From: Blautia sp. Marseille-P3087
GTDB lineage: Bacteria > Bacillota > Clostridia > Lachnospirales > Lachnospiraceae
Direction: 5' to 3'
Assembly (NCBI RefSeq): GCF_900120195.1
Contig: NZ_LT635539.1
Coordinates: 564,830 to 628,829 of the forward strand
DNA length: 64,000 nucleotides
Shown: in pieces, positions 54,601-63,528 of the stretch
How positions within the stretch are numbered: the first letter of the stretch is position 1
Layout: the number at the start of each line of letters is the position of its first letter
Notes under the pieces: generated by a model
Database searches by the model: none
The model's input: the letters and a program-made list of their open reading frames with translations, nothing else
Told to the model about the DNA's origin: nothing
Made by a program: the position numbers and the translations under genes

Positions 54601-55912
54601 CACTGTCTACGGTCTGGTTCTTGATCTTGATACATTTCATATCCTGACCACCGATGTCGAGGATACAGTCTACTTCCGGATCAAAAAATGCAGCAGCATA
54701 ATAATGGGAAACCGTCTCAACCTCGCCCTCATCAAGAAGAAGTGCAGCCTTGATCAGTGCCTCGCCGTAACCGGTAGAACATGCATAGGCGATCTTTGCA
54801 CCTTCAGGAAGTATCGAATAGATTTCCTGAATGGAACGGATTGCAGTCTTGAGCGGACTTCCGTTGTTGTTGCTGTAAAATGAATACAGAAGACTTCCGT
54901 CCTCTCCTACCAGTGCAGTCTTTGTCGTCGTTGATCCTGCATCAATACCAAGGTAACAGTTTCCTTTATAGGAAGCCAGATCTCCAGTCGTAACCTTGTA
55001 GGAAGACTGTCTCTTATTAAATTCTTCATAATCTTGTTCTGTCGCAAACAGCGGCTCCATACGCTCTACTTCAAAGTCAAGCTTAATAGAATGACGAAGT
55101 CTGTCTTTCAATTCAATAAGAGAAACTTTGACATCCTCTTTTGCATTCAGTGCAGAACCGATTGCTGCAAACAGATGAGAGTTCTCCGGCACGATCGTAT
55201 GCTCATCGTCCAGTTTCAAAGTACGGATAAACGCAGTTTTTAACTCAGAAAGGAAATGCAGCGGACCGCCCAGAAATGCTACATGTCCACGGATTGGCTT
55301 ACCACAGGCCAGACCGGAAATCGTCTGATTGACAACTGCCTGAAAAATAGATGCTGAAAGGTCTTCCTTCGTTGCGCCTTCATTTATCAGCGGCTGTATA
55401 TCTGTCTTTGCAAATACGCCGCATCGTGCAGCGATCGGATAAAGTGCCTTGTAATTCTTTGCATATTCATTCAAACCGGTAGCATCTGTCTGTAGAAGTG
55501 ATGCCATCTGGTCGATAAAGGAACCTGTACCACCGGCACAGATACCATTCATTCGCTGCTCGATATTTCCGCCTTCAAAATAAATAATCTTTGCATCCTC
55601 ACCACCAAGCTCGATTGCAACGTCTGTCTGCGGTGCAATCTTCTGTAAGGATGTAGATACAGCGATTACCTCCTGCACAAATGGAATCTCCAGATGATTT
55701 GCCAGCGTCAGTCCGCCGGAGCCAGTAATTACCGGACTGAGTGTCATCTCTCCCAGCTGTGCATGTGCTTTTTCCAGAAGATCTGCCAGTGTCTCCTGAA
55801 TATTTGCAAAATGTCGTTCGTAATCTGCAAATAACAGCTTTTCATTTTCATCAAGAATCGCGATCTTTACTGTCGTAGATCCGATGTCAATTCCCAATGT
55901 GTATGTATTCAA
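51683..55912 (-). CDS. Giant 2-hydroxyacyl-CoA dehydratase activase/dehydratase-like protein
   Basis: The 1409-residue protein has two ASKHA-type activase domains: [17 protein letters not shown] at 6-22 and [19 protein letters not shown] near 319-337. These resemble the ATP-driven activators (HgdC, BadF/BcrA) that inject electrons into dehydratases and reductases. Next come a Cys-rich [10 protein letters not shown] segment near 605, a DUF2229 region ([14 protein letters not shown], near 665-900), and a C-terminal HgdB-like dehydratase part ([17 protein letters not shown] near 1195). Such fused proteins are widespread in anaerobes; their substrate is unknown. The start is a TTG at 55910-55912 with AGGAGGT at seven bases. 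tgt follows after one base. Confidence 0.88.
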   Translation of the reverse strand: MNTYTLGIDIGSTTVKIAILDENEKLLFADYERHFANIQETLADLLEKAHAQLGEMTLSPVITGSGGLTLANHLEIPFVQEVIAVSTSLQKIAPQTDVAIELGGEDAKIIYFEGGNIEQRMNGICAGGTGSFIDQMASLLQTDATGLNEYAKNYKALYPIAARCGVFAKTDIQPLINEGATKEDLSASIFQAVVNQTISGLACGKPIRGHVAFLGGPLHFLSELKTAFIRTLKLDDEHTIVPENSHLFAAIGSALNAKEDVKVSLIELKDRLRHSIKLDFEVERMEPLFATEQDYEEFNKRQSSYKVTTGDLASYKGNCYLGIDAGSTTTKTALVGEDGSLLYSFYSNNNGSPLKTAIRSIQEIYSILPEGAKIAYACSTGYGEALIKAALLLDEGEVETVSHYYAAAFFDPEVDCILDIGGQDMKCIKIKNQTVDSVQLNEACSSGCGSFIETFAKSLNYSVQDFAKAALYAKHPIDLGTRCTVFMNSKVKQAQKEGAEVSDISAGLAYSVIKNALYKVIKVSDATELGRHIVVQGGTFYNDAVLRSFERIANCEAIRPDIAGIMGAFGAALIARERYEEGKETTMLSIDKINELKYTTSMANCRGCTNNCRLTINKFTGGRQFVSGNRCERGIGKEKNKDHVPNLYEYKYKRLFSYEPLSADQATRGQVGIPRVLNMFENYPFWFTFFTKLKYEVILSPTSTRKIYELGIESIPSESECYPAKLAHGHVSWLIKKGVKFIFYPCVPYERNEFPDAVNHYNCPIVTSYAENIKNNVDELKDPSIKFMNPFMAFTTEAILTDRLVEVFKDIPAEEVKAAAHAAWEELAQARKDVQKKGEETIQYMKETGRRGIVLAGRPYHIDPEIHHGIPDLINSYGIAVLTEDSVSHLGEVERPIRVNDQWMYHSRLYAAANYVKTQDNLDLIQLNSFGCGLDAVTTDEVYEILERSGKIYTCLKIDEVNNLGAARIRVRSLLAALRAKDAQHKEREIRPSSIEKVVFTKQMRKDYTILCPQMSPFHFGILQAAFNTCGYHLEVLPNDNKHAVDVGLKYVNNDACYPSLMVVGQVMDALLSGKYDLNKTAVIMSQTGGGCRASNYIAFIRRALKKTGMEQVPVISINLSGLESNPGFKLTLPLIKRICYGAVFGDILMKCVYRMRPYEAEPGIVNRKHKIWEQRVISFLQGSSVSHGQFKKMCREMVHEFDMIPITGEKKPRVGIVGEILVKFLPAANNHLAELLEAEGAEAVCPDLIDFINYCFYNQNFKSEFLGFKKNKATIANWGIKAIEWLRGTANEALAQSRHFTPSANIADLAKLAEPIVSPGNQTGEGWFLTGEMMELIHGGVPNIVCIQPFACLPNHIVGKGVIKAIRREHPGANIVAIDYDPGASEVNQLNRIKLMLSTAQKNLNKEV

Positions 55913-56106
55913 TAAATCGACCTCCTCGTCATAAATCTGTATCTTCAGATATGAATATAACGTGTTTCTTCTTATTAAAAGTATTTTTCAAAATCCAATT
56001 CCGTAACATTATACGACAAAGTTTTACAAATGACAATGACCAACTTTCACAATTTGTCTCACATCCCACGGCATAACTTTGTTTGATTATCAAACTTTAT
56101 AAATAA
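55913..56106. other. Intergenic gap upstream of the activase-like gene
   Basis: No gene is seen. The part next to the gene holds its ribosome-binding site and a small ATCTG/CAGAT inverted repeat. The rest is A+T rich and should contain the promoter, but I see no clear -35/-10 pair. Confidence 0.5.
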
Positions 56107-56150
56107 AAAGAATATCTGCCCTCTGTTCAGCAGATATTCCTTATTTTTTC
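56104..56150 (-). terminator. Terminator after the flippase gene
   Basis: GAATATCTGC (56110-56119) and GCAGATATTC (56130-56139) form a perfect 10-bp stem with a 10-base loop. On the minus strand TTTTTATTT follows; on the plus strand there is also a T-rich run. Confidence 0.9.
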
Positions 56151-56172
56151 TTATTATCAGGTCATCTTCCAC

Positions 56173-57789
56173 CTATCGTCTGATCTTCTGGGCAATTCTG
56201 ACGAGATAAGCGCCACCCGGCATTCTGGAAAGTCTCTCGGATGCTGTTTTGTCCACGAGAATATATACCAGAAAATATGCCATAGCTGCCAGAATGATTG
56301 CCACACCAAGACAGATGACATTTGACGGAAGCAGTGCATACAGTCCATAATACACACCAGCTGCCACAACACCCATCACGGCAGATGCAATGATCGGACT
56401 TACGTATGCCGCTTTCCACGGATTCTTATAATCCAGATATTTTTTCATAAAGAAATCGTTCAGCACACATACCACGATTGCATAAACGATCATCGCAACC
56501 AGCAGTGCATAAATCCCAAGGTTCGTAAACATCAGAAGTGCTACCACGACAACTACATCAACCACAAGTGCCACAGCTGCTGTTATCATCGGAATCTTCG
56601 GTTTACCGATTCCCTGAAGGACACCGTTTGAAATGTTGGACATACCATTCAAAAGAATAGTAAATGAACCCAGCATAAGAAGCTGTCCTGCCACACCATT
56701 CGTTCCATGAAAAAGAAGTGACACAATCGGCTGTGCCAATACAGCAAGACCTACCGCACATGGGATAGAAATGAACATAGAAAGCTGTACTGTCTGATCT
56801 ACTCTTCTGCTTGTCTCATCGATATCCCCGGTCGCATACAATGCAGAAACTTCCGGAATCATGGAAGTCGGTGCCGCACTGGAAAGTGTCAGCGGGATAT
56901 TGATAATGCTCATAAAATATGTCGCATATTCTGCATATAACATACTGATCGTATCTGCATCCATACCATGATTGCCCATAATCTCGGAATACAGGACGCC
57001 ATTCAGATATCCGTTAATATTGTAAATAAAAGAGCTTAAGATGATCGGGGAAACAATAAGAATGATCAGTTTCAGAATTTCTCCATAAGATTCTTCTTTA
57101 TGGACACGGTCTCTGTCTACTCTTCTTCTTATTGCCCTTCGGTTAACACCATATACCATCAACATGAACAAAAGCGCAATAACAACGCCCGCAGTCGTAC
57201 CTACTGTCGAACCGGCTGCACCCCATTTTGCCACACTTCCGTCACTGCCGTCTGTAAAATATCTGATAAACAGCCATGCAGCGATCAGGCTGACTGCCGC
57301 ATTAAATATCTGCTCCAGAATCTGTGAGATCGAGGTCGGCATCATATTACGATATGCCTGAAAATATCCTCTGTACACTCCAAGTATACCGGACAGAAAG
57401 ATTGTCGGTGATAAAATCTGAAGTGCAAGTATCGCATTTGGCTGATTACTTGGGATAATAAATCTCGCCCCAAACAGGCACACCAGCGCCACAATTCCGC
57501 CTACGATTGCTGCATAGATCAGGGAACCGTGAAAAATCTTCTGTGCATTTTTGTAATCTTTTAAAGCTATTCGTTCTGAAATCAATTTGGACACCGCCTG
57601 CGGAATACTGAAAGAGGCGATCATCAGAAGAATCATATAGGCATTTTGGGCAAGACTGATATATCCCATTCCCATATTGCCTACGATCGATGAAAGCGGA
57701 CTCTTATAGAGAAGACCAATGACCTTCGAGATCATCGCCGCAATCATCAGAAAAGATGCATTTTTTACAAGATTATTCTTCTGACCCAT
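56173..57789 (-). CDS. Polysaccharide/lipid II flippase family protein (SpoVB/MurJ-like)
   Basis: A 538-residue membrane protein with about 14 hydrophobic segments. The N-terminus, NASFLMIAAMISKVIGLLYKSPLSSIVG, and the ISQILEQIFNAAVSL segment near 155-170 are typical of the MOP exporter superfamily members SpoVB and YtgP (the MurJ of Bacillus). It probably flips lipid-linked peptidoglycan or another polysaccharide precursor across the membrane. Basic residues 210-225 mark a cytoplasmic loop. AAGGAG precedes the ATG, two bases after ung. It closes the hisH-hisF-ung operon. Confidence 0.85.
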   Translation of the reverse strand: MGQKNNLVKNASFLMIAAMISKVIGLLYKSPLSSIVGNMGMGYISLAQNAYMILLMIASFSIPQAVSKLISERIALKDYKNAQKIFHGSLIYAAIVGGIVALVCLFGARFIIPSNQPNAILALQILSPTIFLSGILGVYRGYFQAYRNMMPTSISQILEQIFNAAVSLIAAWLFIRYFTDGSDGSVAKWGAAGSTVGTTAGVVIALLFMLMVYGVNRRAIRRRVDRDRVHKEESYGEILKLIILIVSPIILSSFIYNINGYLNGVLYSEIMGNHGMDADTISMLYAEYATYFMSIINIPLTLSSAAPTSMIPEVSALYATGDIDETSRRVDQTVQLSMFISIPCAVGLAVLAQPIVSLLFHGTNGVAGQLLMLGSFTILLNGMSNISNGVLQGIGKPKIPMITAAVALVVDVVVVVALLMFTNLGIYALLVAMIVYAIVVCVLNDFFMKKYLDYKNPWKAAYVSPIIASAVMGVVAAGVYYGLYALLPSNVICLGVAIILAAMAYFLVYILVDKTASERLSRMPGGAYLVRIAQKIRR

Positions 57790-57791
57790 GT

Positions 57792-58487
57792 TTACTCCTT
57801 GATTTCCTGTTGTGTTTTATTTTCGATCTGCCAGTCAATCGGCTCCAGACCGTTCTGAACTAAAAATTCATTTGTCTTGCTGAAATGTCTGCATCCGAAA
57901 AAACCTCTGTATGCAGAAAGCGGGCTCGGATGAGGTGCTTCCAGGATCAGATGTTTCGGGTTATTGAGCATGGATTTTTTCATCTGTGCCGGGCGTCCCC
58001 ACAGAAGAAATACAATCGGTCTGTCCTGCTCATTGAGGATACGGATTGCCGCGTCTGTAAACTGCTCCCATCCGATTCCTCTGTGTGAATTGGCCTGATG
58101 TGCGCGTACTGTCAGTACCGTGTTCAGCATCAGCACGCCCTGTCTCGCCCATTTTTCCAGATAACCGTTATCCGGGATATAACAGCCAAGATCATCATGA
58201 AGCTCCTGATAAATGTTCACCAGTGACGGCGGGATCTCTACATCCTTTTTTACAGAAAAACAAAGTCCATGTGCCTGTCCGTCATTGTGATACGGATCCT
58301 GTCCAAGTATCACGACCTTGACCTGGCTTAACGGTGTAAAATGAAATGCATTGAACATATCATCTGCCGGAGGAAAAATCTTCCGTGTCTGATACTCCTG
58401 CATGACGGTTTTATATAATTTTGTGTAATATGGCTGATGAAATTCACCTTTTAATGCTTCCAGCCATTCTCCTGATAAAGGAGCCAT
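57792..58487 (-). CDS. ung: Uracil-DNA glycosylase
   Basis: Removes uracil from DNA to start base-excision repair. The 231-residue family 1 enzyme has the water-activating loop VVILGQDPYHNDGQAHGLCFSV near 58-79 and the Leu-intercalation loop EAPHPSPLSAYRGFFGCRHFS near 187-207, both complete. GAGGTGAAGG precedes the ATG. It lies 13 bases after hisF and two before the flippase gene, so all are in one transcript. Confidence 0.97.
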   Translation of the reverse strand: MAPLSGEWLEALKGEFHQPYYTKLYKTVMQEYQTRKIFPPADDMFNAFHFTPLSQVKVVILGQDPYHNDGQAHGLCFSVKKDVEIPPSLVNIYQELHDDLGCYIPDNGYLEKWARQGVLMLNTVLTVRAHQANSHRGIGWEQFTDAAIRILNEQDRPIVFLLWGRPAQMKKSMLNNPKHLILEAPHPSPLSAYRGFFGCRHFSKTNEFLVQNGLEPIDWQIENKTQQEIKE

Positions 58488-58500
58488 TTTCCTTCACCTC

Positions 58501-59259
58501 TTATCTTCTTACGGAGATTCCCCTCTCTGCCAGATAATCTTTTACCTGACGGATCTCCAGTTCTTTATAATGGAATAAAGACGCTGCCAACGCCGCATCC
58601 GCACCACCTTCTGTCAGTGCATCATAAAAGTGTTTGAGTGTTCCTGCACCGCCGGAAGCAATGACAGGAATGCTGACTGCATCCGCGATCGCACGTGTAA
58701 GCTCGATATCATAACCGGCTTTTGTTCCGTCACAGTCCATACTGGTAAGAAGGATTTCACCGGCACCGAGTGCTTCGGCTTTCTTTGCCCATTCTACGGC
58801 ATCCAGACCGGTATCCAGACGTCCGCCATGTTTATAAATATTCCAGCCTCCATCCGGTCTTCTCTTTGCATCAATCGCAAGCACTACGCACTGACTGCCG
58901 AATTTCTCCGCCGCTTCACGGATCAGTTCCGGACGGTCTATTGCTGCGGAGTTTACCGAGATCTTGTCTGCACCTTCACGGAGAAGCATCTTAAAATCAT
59001 CAACCGTGCGAATCCCGCCGCCTACTGTAAATGGGATAAATACACAGGCAGCAACTTTGCGTACCATATCAACTACCGTCTCACGCTGCTCACAGGATGC
59101 AGTAATGTCAAGAAAAACAAGTTCATCTGCACCGGCAGCATCATATGCTTTTGCAATCTCAACCGGATCACCGGCATCCCTAAGATCTACGAAATTTACT
59201 CCCTTCACGACACGGCCCTTGTTGACATCCAGGCAGGGAATGATTCTCTTTGTAAACAT
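58501..59259 (-). CDS. hisF: Imidazole glycerol phosphate synthase subunit HisF
   Basis: Cyclase subunit that uses ammonia from HisH to close the imidazole ring in histidine synthesis. The 252-residue TIM barrel starts [20 protein letters not shown] with the first catalytic Asp at about 11, and the second in [14 protein letters not shown] near 130. The ATG at 59257-59259 follows GGAGGGG located in the end of hisH, and lies one base after the hisH stop. Other his genes are not in the window. Confidence 0.97.
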   Translation of the reverse strand: MFTKRIIPCLDVNKGRVVKGVNFVDLRDAGDPVEIAKAYDAAGADELVFLDITASCEQRETVVDMVRKVAACVFIPFTVGGGIRTVDDFKMLLREGADKISVNSAAIDRPELIREAAEKFGSQCVVLAIDAKRRPDGGWNIYKHGGRLDTGLDAVEWAKKAEALGAGEILLTSMDCDGTKAGYDIELTRAIADAVSIPVIASGGAGTLKHFYDALTEGGADAALAASLFHYKELEIRQVKDYLAERGISVRR

Positions 59260-59260
59260 C

Positions 59261-59881
59261 TCAGTTCCCCTCCTTTTCAAGCTTTGCAAAATTTTCCAGT
59301 ATTTTCAGTCCGTATTTACTGCTCTTTTCCGGATGGAACTGACATGCAAATACATTGTCTTTTTCTACAGATGCATGGATCGTTGTACTGTAATCTGTCA
59401 CCGCTTTGACAATCTGCGGCTCTTCTGCATGTAAATAATAAGAATGTACAAAATATACATACGTCTCTTCCGGAATACCACGAAACAGTCTGCCATCATT
59501 CTGAAGATGAAGTGAATTCCATCCCATATGCGGAATCTTAAGCCCCTCAGACGGAGGAATCCTTAATATACGACCTTTAAGGATACCAAGCCCCTCTACT
59601 CCCGGAGTCTCTTCACTGCTCTCAAAAAGGAGCTGCAGTCCCAGGCAGATTCCCAGGAACGGTGTGTTATTTTTTACCATTTCTTTAATTACAGGTACCA
59701 GATTATATCTATGAAGATTCTCCATTGCCTGTCCGAAGCTTCCGACACCCGGAAGGATCACTTTGTCTGCTTTTAAAAGCACCTGCGGATCTCTGGAAAC
59801 AACAGTCTCCTCTCCAAGATATGAAAGTGCCTTTTCCACACTGCGAATATTGCCTGCGTCATAATCAATAATTCCAATCAT
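59261..59881 (-). CDS. hisH: Imidazole glycerol phosphate synthase subunit HisH
   Basis: Glutaminase subunit that feeds ammonia to HisF. The 206-residue class I amidotransferase has the nucleophile Cys in [13 protein letters not shown] near 77-89 and the His-Glu pair in CQFHPEKS near 186-193. It starts [11 protein letters not shown]. It is the first gene of hisH-hisF-ung-flippase and has its own promoter. The pair standing apart from the other his genes suggests the histidine genes are split. Confidence 0.96.
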   Translation of the reverse strand: MIGIIDYDAGNIRSVEKALSYLGEETVVSRDPQVLLKADKVILPGVGSFGQAMENLHRYNLVPVIKEMVKNNTPFLGICLGLQLLFESSEETPGVEGLGILKGRILRIPPSEGLKIPHMGWNSLHLQNDGRLFRGIPEETYVYFVHSYYLHAEEPQIVKAVTDYSTTIHASVEKDNVFACQFHPEKSSKYGLKILENFAKLEKEGN

Positions 59882-59916
59882 TGTCTCTCACATCCTGTCT
59901 TTATCGAATATCTTCA

Positions 59917-59945
59917 AGTATAACCCAAAAAAAGACAGATGCAAA
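59917..59945 (-). promoter_or_regulatory. Promoter of the hisH operon, overlapping a terminator
   Basis: Minus-strand TTTGCA (59940-59945), 17-base spacer, TATACT (59917-59922). The -35 box lies inside the terminator hairpin of the upstream kinase gene, so the two signals share sequence. Confidence 0.6.
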
Positions 59946-59965
59946 GCTATTTCTTCACATCTGTC
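59927..59965 (-). terminator. Terminator after the histidine kinase gene
   Basis: GACAGATG and CATCTGTC (59934-59965) form an 8-bp stem with a 16-base loop; on the minus strand TTTTTTT follows. Confidence 0.85.
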
Positions 59966-59980
59966 CTATTTTGTATGGTT

Positions 59981-61510
59981 TTACTGATTCTTCTTATCTA
60001 ATGTGAACCAGAATTCAACGCCATTGTCGTAGTTTTTGACACCGTATTGCTGATGGAGTCCTTCCATGATTGCCTTGACAATCGACAGACCAATGCCGCT
60101 TCCGCCGTACTCTCTCGTTCTCGCCTTATCTACCTTATAGAATTTGTTCCAGAGATTCGGAACATCTGCTTCTGGTATAGGTTTACCGGTATTAAATACA
60201 GTAACTTTCACATGGTCATCTTCCGTAAGTACACGGATCTCGATTTCCCTGTCTCCCTCCAGATGATTCAGTGCATTACTTGTATAGTTCGTTACAACTT
60301 CTTCAATCTTGAATTCATCTGCCCACACATAAACCGGTTTATCAGCATTGAAACTTACTTTTGCTTCTTTTTGCTGAATCATGATATCCATCGACTGCAG
60401 GACCCCTCGGATCACACTGACAATATCAAAACGTTCTACTGTCATCTCATCCCTTCCGGATTCCAGCTGATTCAAAGTGAGAAGATTACGGACAAGCTTG
60501 TTCATCTTACCGGCTTCATCCATAATGACATCACAGTAAAACTCCCTGCTCTCCGGATCTTCGGAAATATTTTCTTTCAGACCTTCTGCATAGCCCTGTA
60601 CCAGTGCGATCGGCGTCTTCAACTCATGAGATACATTATTCAGGAACTCCTGTCTCATCTGATCGATCCGTTCTTTGTTCTCAATATCTTTCTGGAGCTG
60701 ATTATTGACAGATTTCAATTCAGAGATTGTCTTTTCAAGCTGTTCTGACATCCGGTTAAAATTCTCACCCAGTTCATCGATCTCATTGCCGGAATGGCTC
60801 TGGTATTTTGCCTCAAAATCCAGATCACTCATCTTTGTAGAAAGAAGCGTCAGTTCACTGATCGGACGCGTGATACGTTTCGTCACAAACCAGATTACAA
60901 GGCCGCTGATAACGATGATCATAATGCCGACATAGAAATAGAATTTATTGGATATGGAGACGCTCTCACGAATGCTTTCCAGAGGTGTACGGATCAGGAA
61001 ATAACAACCGTTATCCATCTCTCCCCAGCTCTCCACGTATTCCATGCCTGCAAAGCGGTCACTCACCTGCTGGATAACATAATTGTCATTCTGCTGGATA
61101 ACTTTTGCATGGTCGTTCTTCTTATCAAGATCATACACATATCCTACCAGCCGCGCCTCCAGAAGATCTTCGTTACTTCCTACCGCACATACAGTCTGTC
61201 CGTCCGCAGTAATCACGATCCAGGTCAGGTTATTCTCTGAACTGTCCTTAAACATTGCATCTGAAACTTCTGCACTGCAGCTTCCATCCGATGTAGTCTC
61301 GACTTTAAGATCCTCCAGATTCTCGACCGCTTCCTGCAGCACCTCCGTTTTTTTGCTGATGTAATAATGCTCCAGAAACAGACCATTGATCACAGTCGTT
61401 ATGACCATGGAAAGAAGTAAAAGCCCGATAAACCAGACCGAGATCTGCAGACGCAGTGGGTGAAATTTTTTCTTTTTTACTTTCACGCCAGATCTCTGTG
61501 GTTTTTTCAT
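59981..61510 (-). CDS. Sensor histidine kinase
   Basis: Membrane kinase of a two-component system. The 509-residue protein has a basic N-terminus, membrane segments at about 22-45 and 191-210, an extracellular sensor domain of about 145 residues between them, a HAMP linker (about 210-265), a coiled-coil, and the phospho-His in NVSHELKTPIALVQGYAEG (His about 295). The ATPase boxes are present (VVTNYTSNALNHL and YGGSGIGLSIVKAIMEGL). The sensed signal is unknown. Its ATG overlaps the stop of the response-regulator gene by four bases. Confidence 0.94.
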   Translation of the reverse strand: MKKPQRSGVKVKKKKFHPLRLQISVWFIGLLLLSMVITTVINGLFLEHYYISKKTEVLQEAVENLEDLKVETTSDGSCSAEVSDAMFKDSSENNLTWIVITADGQTVCAVGSNEDLLEARLVGYVYDLDKKNDHAKVIQQNDNYVIQQVSDRFAGMEYVESWGEMDNGCYFLIRTPLESIRESVSISNKFYFYVGIMIIVISGLVIWFVTKRITRPISELTLLSTKMSDLDFEAKYQSHSGNEIDELGENFNRMSEQLEKTISELKSVNNQLQKDIENKERIDQMRQEFLNNVSHELKTPIALVQGYAEGLKENISEDPESREFYCDVIMDEAGKMNKLVRNLLTLNQLESGRDEMTVERFDIVSVIRGVLQSMDIMIQQKEAKVSFNADKPVYVWADEFKIEEVVTNYTSNALNHLEGDREIEIRVLTEDDHVKVTVFNTGKPIPEADVPNLWNKFYKVDKARTREYGGSGIGLSIVKAIMEGLHQQYGVKNYDNGVEFWFTLDKKNQ

Positions 61511-62190
61511 TGTGCATCTACCTCAAATTTGTATCCCATTCCCCAGACAGTCTTAATGTATTCTCCTTTATCGCCCATTTTGCTTCGCAGTTTCTTGACA
61601 TGGGTGTCAATGGTACGTGCATCACCAAAATAATCATAGTTCCACACAGAATTTAAGATTTTCTCTCTGGAAAGGGCAATTCCCTGATTTTCAAGGAAAT
61701 ATGTCAGAAGTTCAAATTCTTTAAAACTGAGTTCCATAGGTTTTCCATCCACCGTCGCCTGGTGTGCAGATTTGTCGATTACGATTCCACCGGCGGCAAG
61801 TACATCATTACCGGCATCCTGACCGGTTCTTCGAAGGATTGCCTCCACGCGTGCAACAAGGATTTTCGGACTGAACGGCTTTGAAATATATTCATCCACG
61901 CCCAGGTCAAACCCGAGAAGTTCATCACGCTCATCTCCTCTGGCTGTCAGCATAATGATCGGCACTTTAGAGTTTTTGCGGATCTCACGGCACACTTCCC
62001 ACCCATCCATCTTCGGCATCATTACATCAAGTATCAACAGCGCAATATCTTTTTCTTCATAAAAAATGTCCATTGCCTCTTCACCGTCACCGGCTTCCAG
62101 TACGTGGAAATTTTTCTTCTCAAGGAAATCCTTTACAAGCTTGCGCATACGGCTTTCATCATCTACTACAAGAATCTTCGGGGCTTCCAT
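61507..62190 (-). CDS. OmpR/PhoB-type response regulator
   Basis: The 227-residue protein has a receiver domain with phospho-acceptor Asp at about 55 (LLILDVMMPKMDG), the acidic pair near 10-11 and the conserved Lys in ISKPFSPKILVARVEA near 105, then a winged-helix DNA-binding domain (LSFKEFELLTYFLENQG and RTIDTHVKKLRSKMG). The ATG at 62188-62190 is preceded by GGAGGT at seven bases; a start 18 bases upstream is less likely. It is the first gene of the pair with the kinase. The regulon is unknown. Confidence 0.95.
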   Translation of the reverse strand: MEAPKILVVDDESRMRKLVKDFLEKKNFHVLEAGDGEEAMDIFYEEKDIALLILDVMMPKMDGWEVCREIRKNSKVPIIMLTARGDERDELLGFDLGVDEYISKPFSPKILVARVEAILRRTGQDAGNDVLAAGGIVIDKSAHQATVDGKPMELSFKEFELLTYFLENQGIALSREKILNSVWNYDYFGDARTIDTHVKKLRSKMGDKGEYIKTVWGMGYKFEVDAQ

Positions 62191-62282
62191 TATTCTTACC
62201 TCCATCAATAGTTTTACATTTTCTTTATCTTAGCAGAGATTTATGTAGGTTTTGTGAACGTATTACGGAAATTTCAGGTAAA

Positions 62283-62323
62283 TCGTCAAAAAGTCGGAAA
62301 CCAGATACCGGTTCCCGACTTCT
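62283..62323 (-). terminator. Terminator after the flavodoxin gene
   Basis: On the minus strand AAGTCGGGAACC and GGTTTCCGACTT form a 12-bp stem (one wobble) with a 7-base loop, followed by TTTTGA. Confidence 0.88.
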
Positions 62324-62353
62324 TTTCGCATCGTTATATTCAATTTTATAAGA

Positions 62354-62776
62354 TTATGCAAGTGCTTTGCCAAGTGCTTTGCAGCTTTCTACTGCATCGT
62401 CATCCGGCTCATCCTGGCAAATGACACCGTCGGATACAAGAACTGCACCGTCTTCTTTGCATTTGTCTTCCCAATTATGCATCCATTCTCCGTCTCCCCA
62501 TCCATATGAACCGAAAAGTCCGAGTTTTTTGCCGGAAAGCTTTGCTTCGCAGGAGCTGAACATTGGTTCAAATTCGTCTTCCTCAAGAACTTCATCGCCC
62601 ATAGCCGGACAGCCAAATGCGATTGCATCAAATTCATCTACTTTATCAGTGGAAAAATCGGACGTTTCAAAAGTTGTCACTTCTGCGCCTGCTGCCTTTG
62701 CACCTTCTGCCACTGCATTTGCCATAGATTCTGTGTTTCCTGTGGAGCTCCAATAAACTACTGCTACTTTACTCAT
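62354..62776 (-). CDS. Flavodoxin
   Basis: Small FMN electron carrier that can replace ferredoxin under iron limitation. The 140-residue protein has the phosphate-binding loop VVYWSSTGNTESMANAV near 6-22, the FMN-flanking FGCPAMGDEVLEEDEFEPM near 54-72 and FGSYGWGDGEWM near 88-99. It is acidic, as is usual. It lies 24 bases after the DUF3793 gene and ends at a strong terminator, so the operon has two genes. Its control by the palindromes at 63371-63454 fits a metal-responsive electron carrier. Confidence 0.95.
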   Translation of the reverse strand: MSKVAVVYWSSTGNTESMANAVAEGAKAAGAEVTTFETSDFSTDKVDEFDAIAFGCPAMGDEVLEEDEFEPMFSSCEAKLSGKKLGLFGSYGWGDGEWMHNWEDKCKEDGAVLVSDGVICQDEPDDDAVESCKALGKALA

Positions 62777-62800
62777 CTTACTTTACCTTATCCTTTCTAT

Positions 62801-63352
62801 TTATGCTGCAACAGTCAACTGAAGGATTGAACGTCCATCTGCAAACAAACGTCTGTAGATTTCTGAACATTTCTTCAGTTTACGGAAAAGGATCCGGGTC
62901 TGCTGTTCATCCCCGTATACTTTCCAGATTCCGCAACACTTATAATTTTTACCCTTCTGTTCGATAAAACCAGTTACATCATCCAACGGATATCCAAGGA
63001 ACAGCCCCACTTCATGAGGGAAACAGTCGTTTTCAAAGAAGCGCTCCTGAAGCTTTCTGATACAGCAGTCAGCTTCCTGACACTCATAGCCACAGTTATT
63101 CAGCAATGTGCAGGCACCTTCACAGCTTAAATCCTGTTGCAGTTTTTTCTTGCGGTATACATAAACAAGAGCTTTGTACTCACTCATTCTAAGTACTTCC
63201 ACAAAAACACCTCTGCTATTCAGCTTATTATTTTCCTCTTCAATTTCTTTATAAAAGCCATCCCTGTTCTCAGGTGTGTAAGTAAACATGTTTGCAGTTT
63301 TGATTCCTGCCAGCGTAGGCGCGCAGTGTGCTATGATTTCAGCTTCTAACAT
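62801..63352 (-). CDS. DUF3793 family protein
   Basis: A 183-residue cytoplasmic protein with the family segments HCAPTLAGIKTANMF near 9-23 and FPHEVGLFLGYPLDDVTGFIE near 111-131, GIWKVYGDE near 141 and RKLKKCSEIYRRLFADGRSI near 157-176. Cys residues are frequent in the middle (CEGACTLLNNCGYECQEADCC), suggesting metal or redox chemistry. The function is unknown. In Clostridia the family is often found beside flavodoxin and ferrous iron transport genes; here it heads the operon with flavodoxin behind a likely metal-regulated promoter. Confidence 0.85.
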   Translation of the reverse strand: MLEAEIIAHCAPTLAGIKTANMFTYTPENRDGFYKEIEEENNKLNSRGVFVEVLRMSEYKALVYVYRKKKLQQDLSCEGACTLLNNCGYECQEADCCIRKLQERFFENDCFPHEVGLFLGYPLDDVTGFIEQKGKNYKCCGIWKVYGDEQQTRILFRKLKKCSEIYRRLFADGRSILQLTVAA

Positions 63353-63370
63353 CCTCAGATCCCCTTGTGA

Positions 63371-63387
63371 ATTAGTTTTATCTAACT
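63371..63387. promoter_or_regulatory. Palindromic operator-like site B, DUF3793-flavodoxin leader
   Basis: ATTAGTTTTATCTAACT, with TTAG/CTAA arms, matches site A (63438-63454) at 14 of 17 positions. It lies inside the transcribed leader, 19 bases before the DUF3793 start. Confidence 0.55.
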
Positions 63388-63396
63388 ATCGGTTTT

Positions 63397-63430
63397 AAAT
63401 TTACGGATATGTTTCCATACCCGTAAATTT
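63397..63430 (-). promoter_or_regulatory. 15-bp leader hairpin with a GAAA loop
   Basis: On the minus strand AAATTTACGGGTATG and CATATCCGTAAATTT pair over 15 positions (one G-U) around GAAA. It lies between operator-like sites A and B, within the DUF3793 transcript. No T run follows, so it does not look like a terminator; it may be an mRNA-stability or protein-binding element. Confidence 0.6.
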
Positions 63431-63437
63431 ATTATCT

Positions 63438-63454
63438 GTTAGTTATTTCTAACT
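63438..63454. promoter_or_regulatory. Palindromic operator-like site A at the transcription start
   Basis: GTTAG-TTATTT-CTAAC lies seven to twenty-three bases past the -10 box, at the expected start point. The TTAG/CTAA arms recall DtxR/IdeR/MntR-type operators; iron or manganese control is inferred from this and from the flavodoxin gene. Confidence 0.6.
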
Positions 63455-63460
63455 GGTATG

Positions 63461-63489
63461 ATAGTACAATATTTTCCGCGTGCTGTCAA
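63461..63489 (-). promoter_or_regulatory. Promoter of the DUF3793-flavodoxin operon
   Basis: Minus-strand perfect TTGACA (63484-63489), 17-base spacer, TACTAT (63461-63466). The start near 63454 falls on operator-like site A. Confidence 0.85.
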
Positions 63490-63528
63490 GAGTTTTTTGT
63501 GATTAACTTTTTATAGTTTATTATCGGA

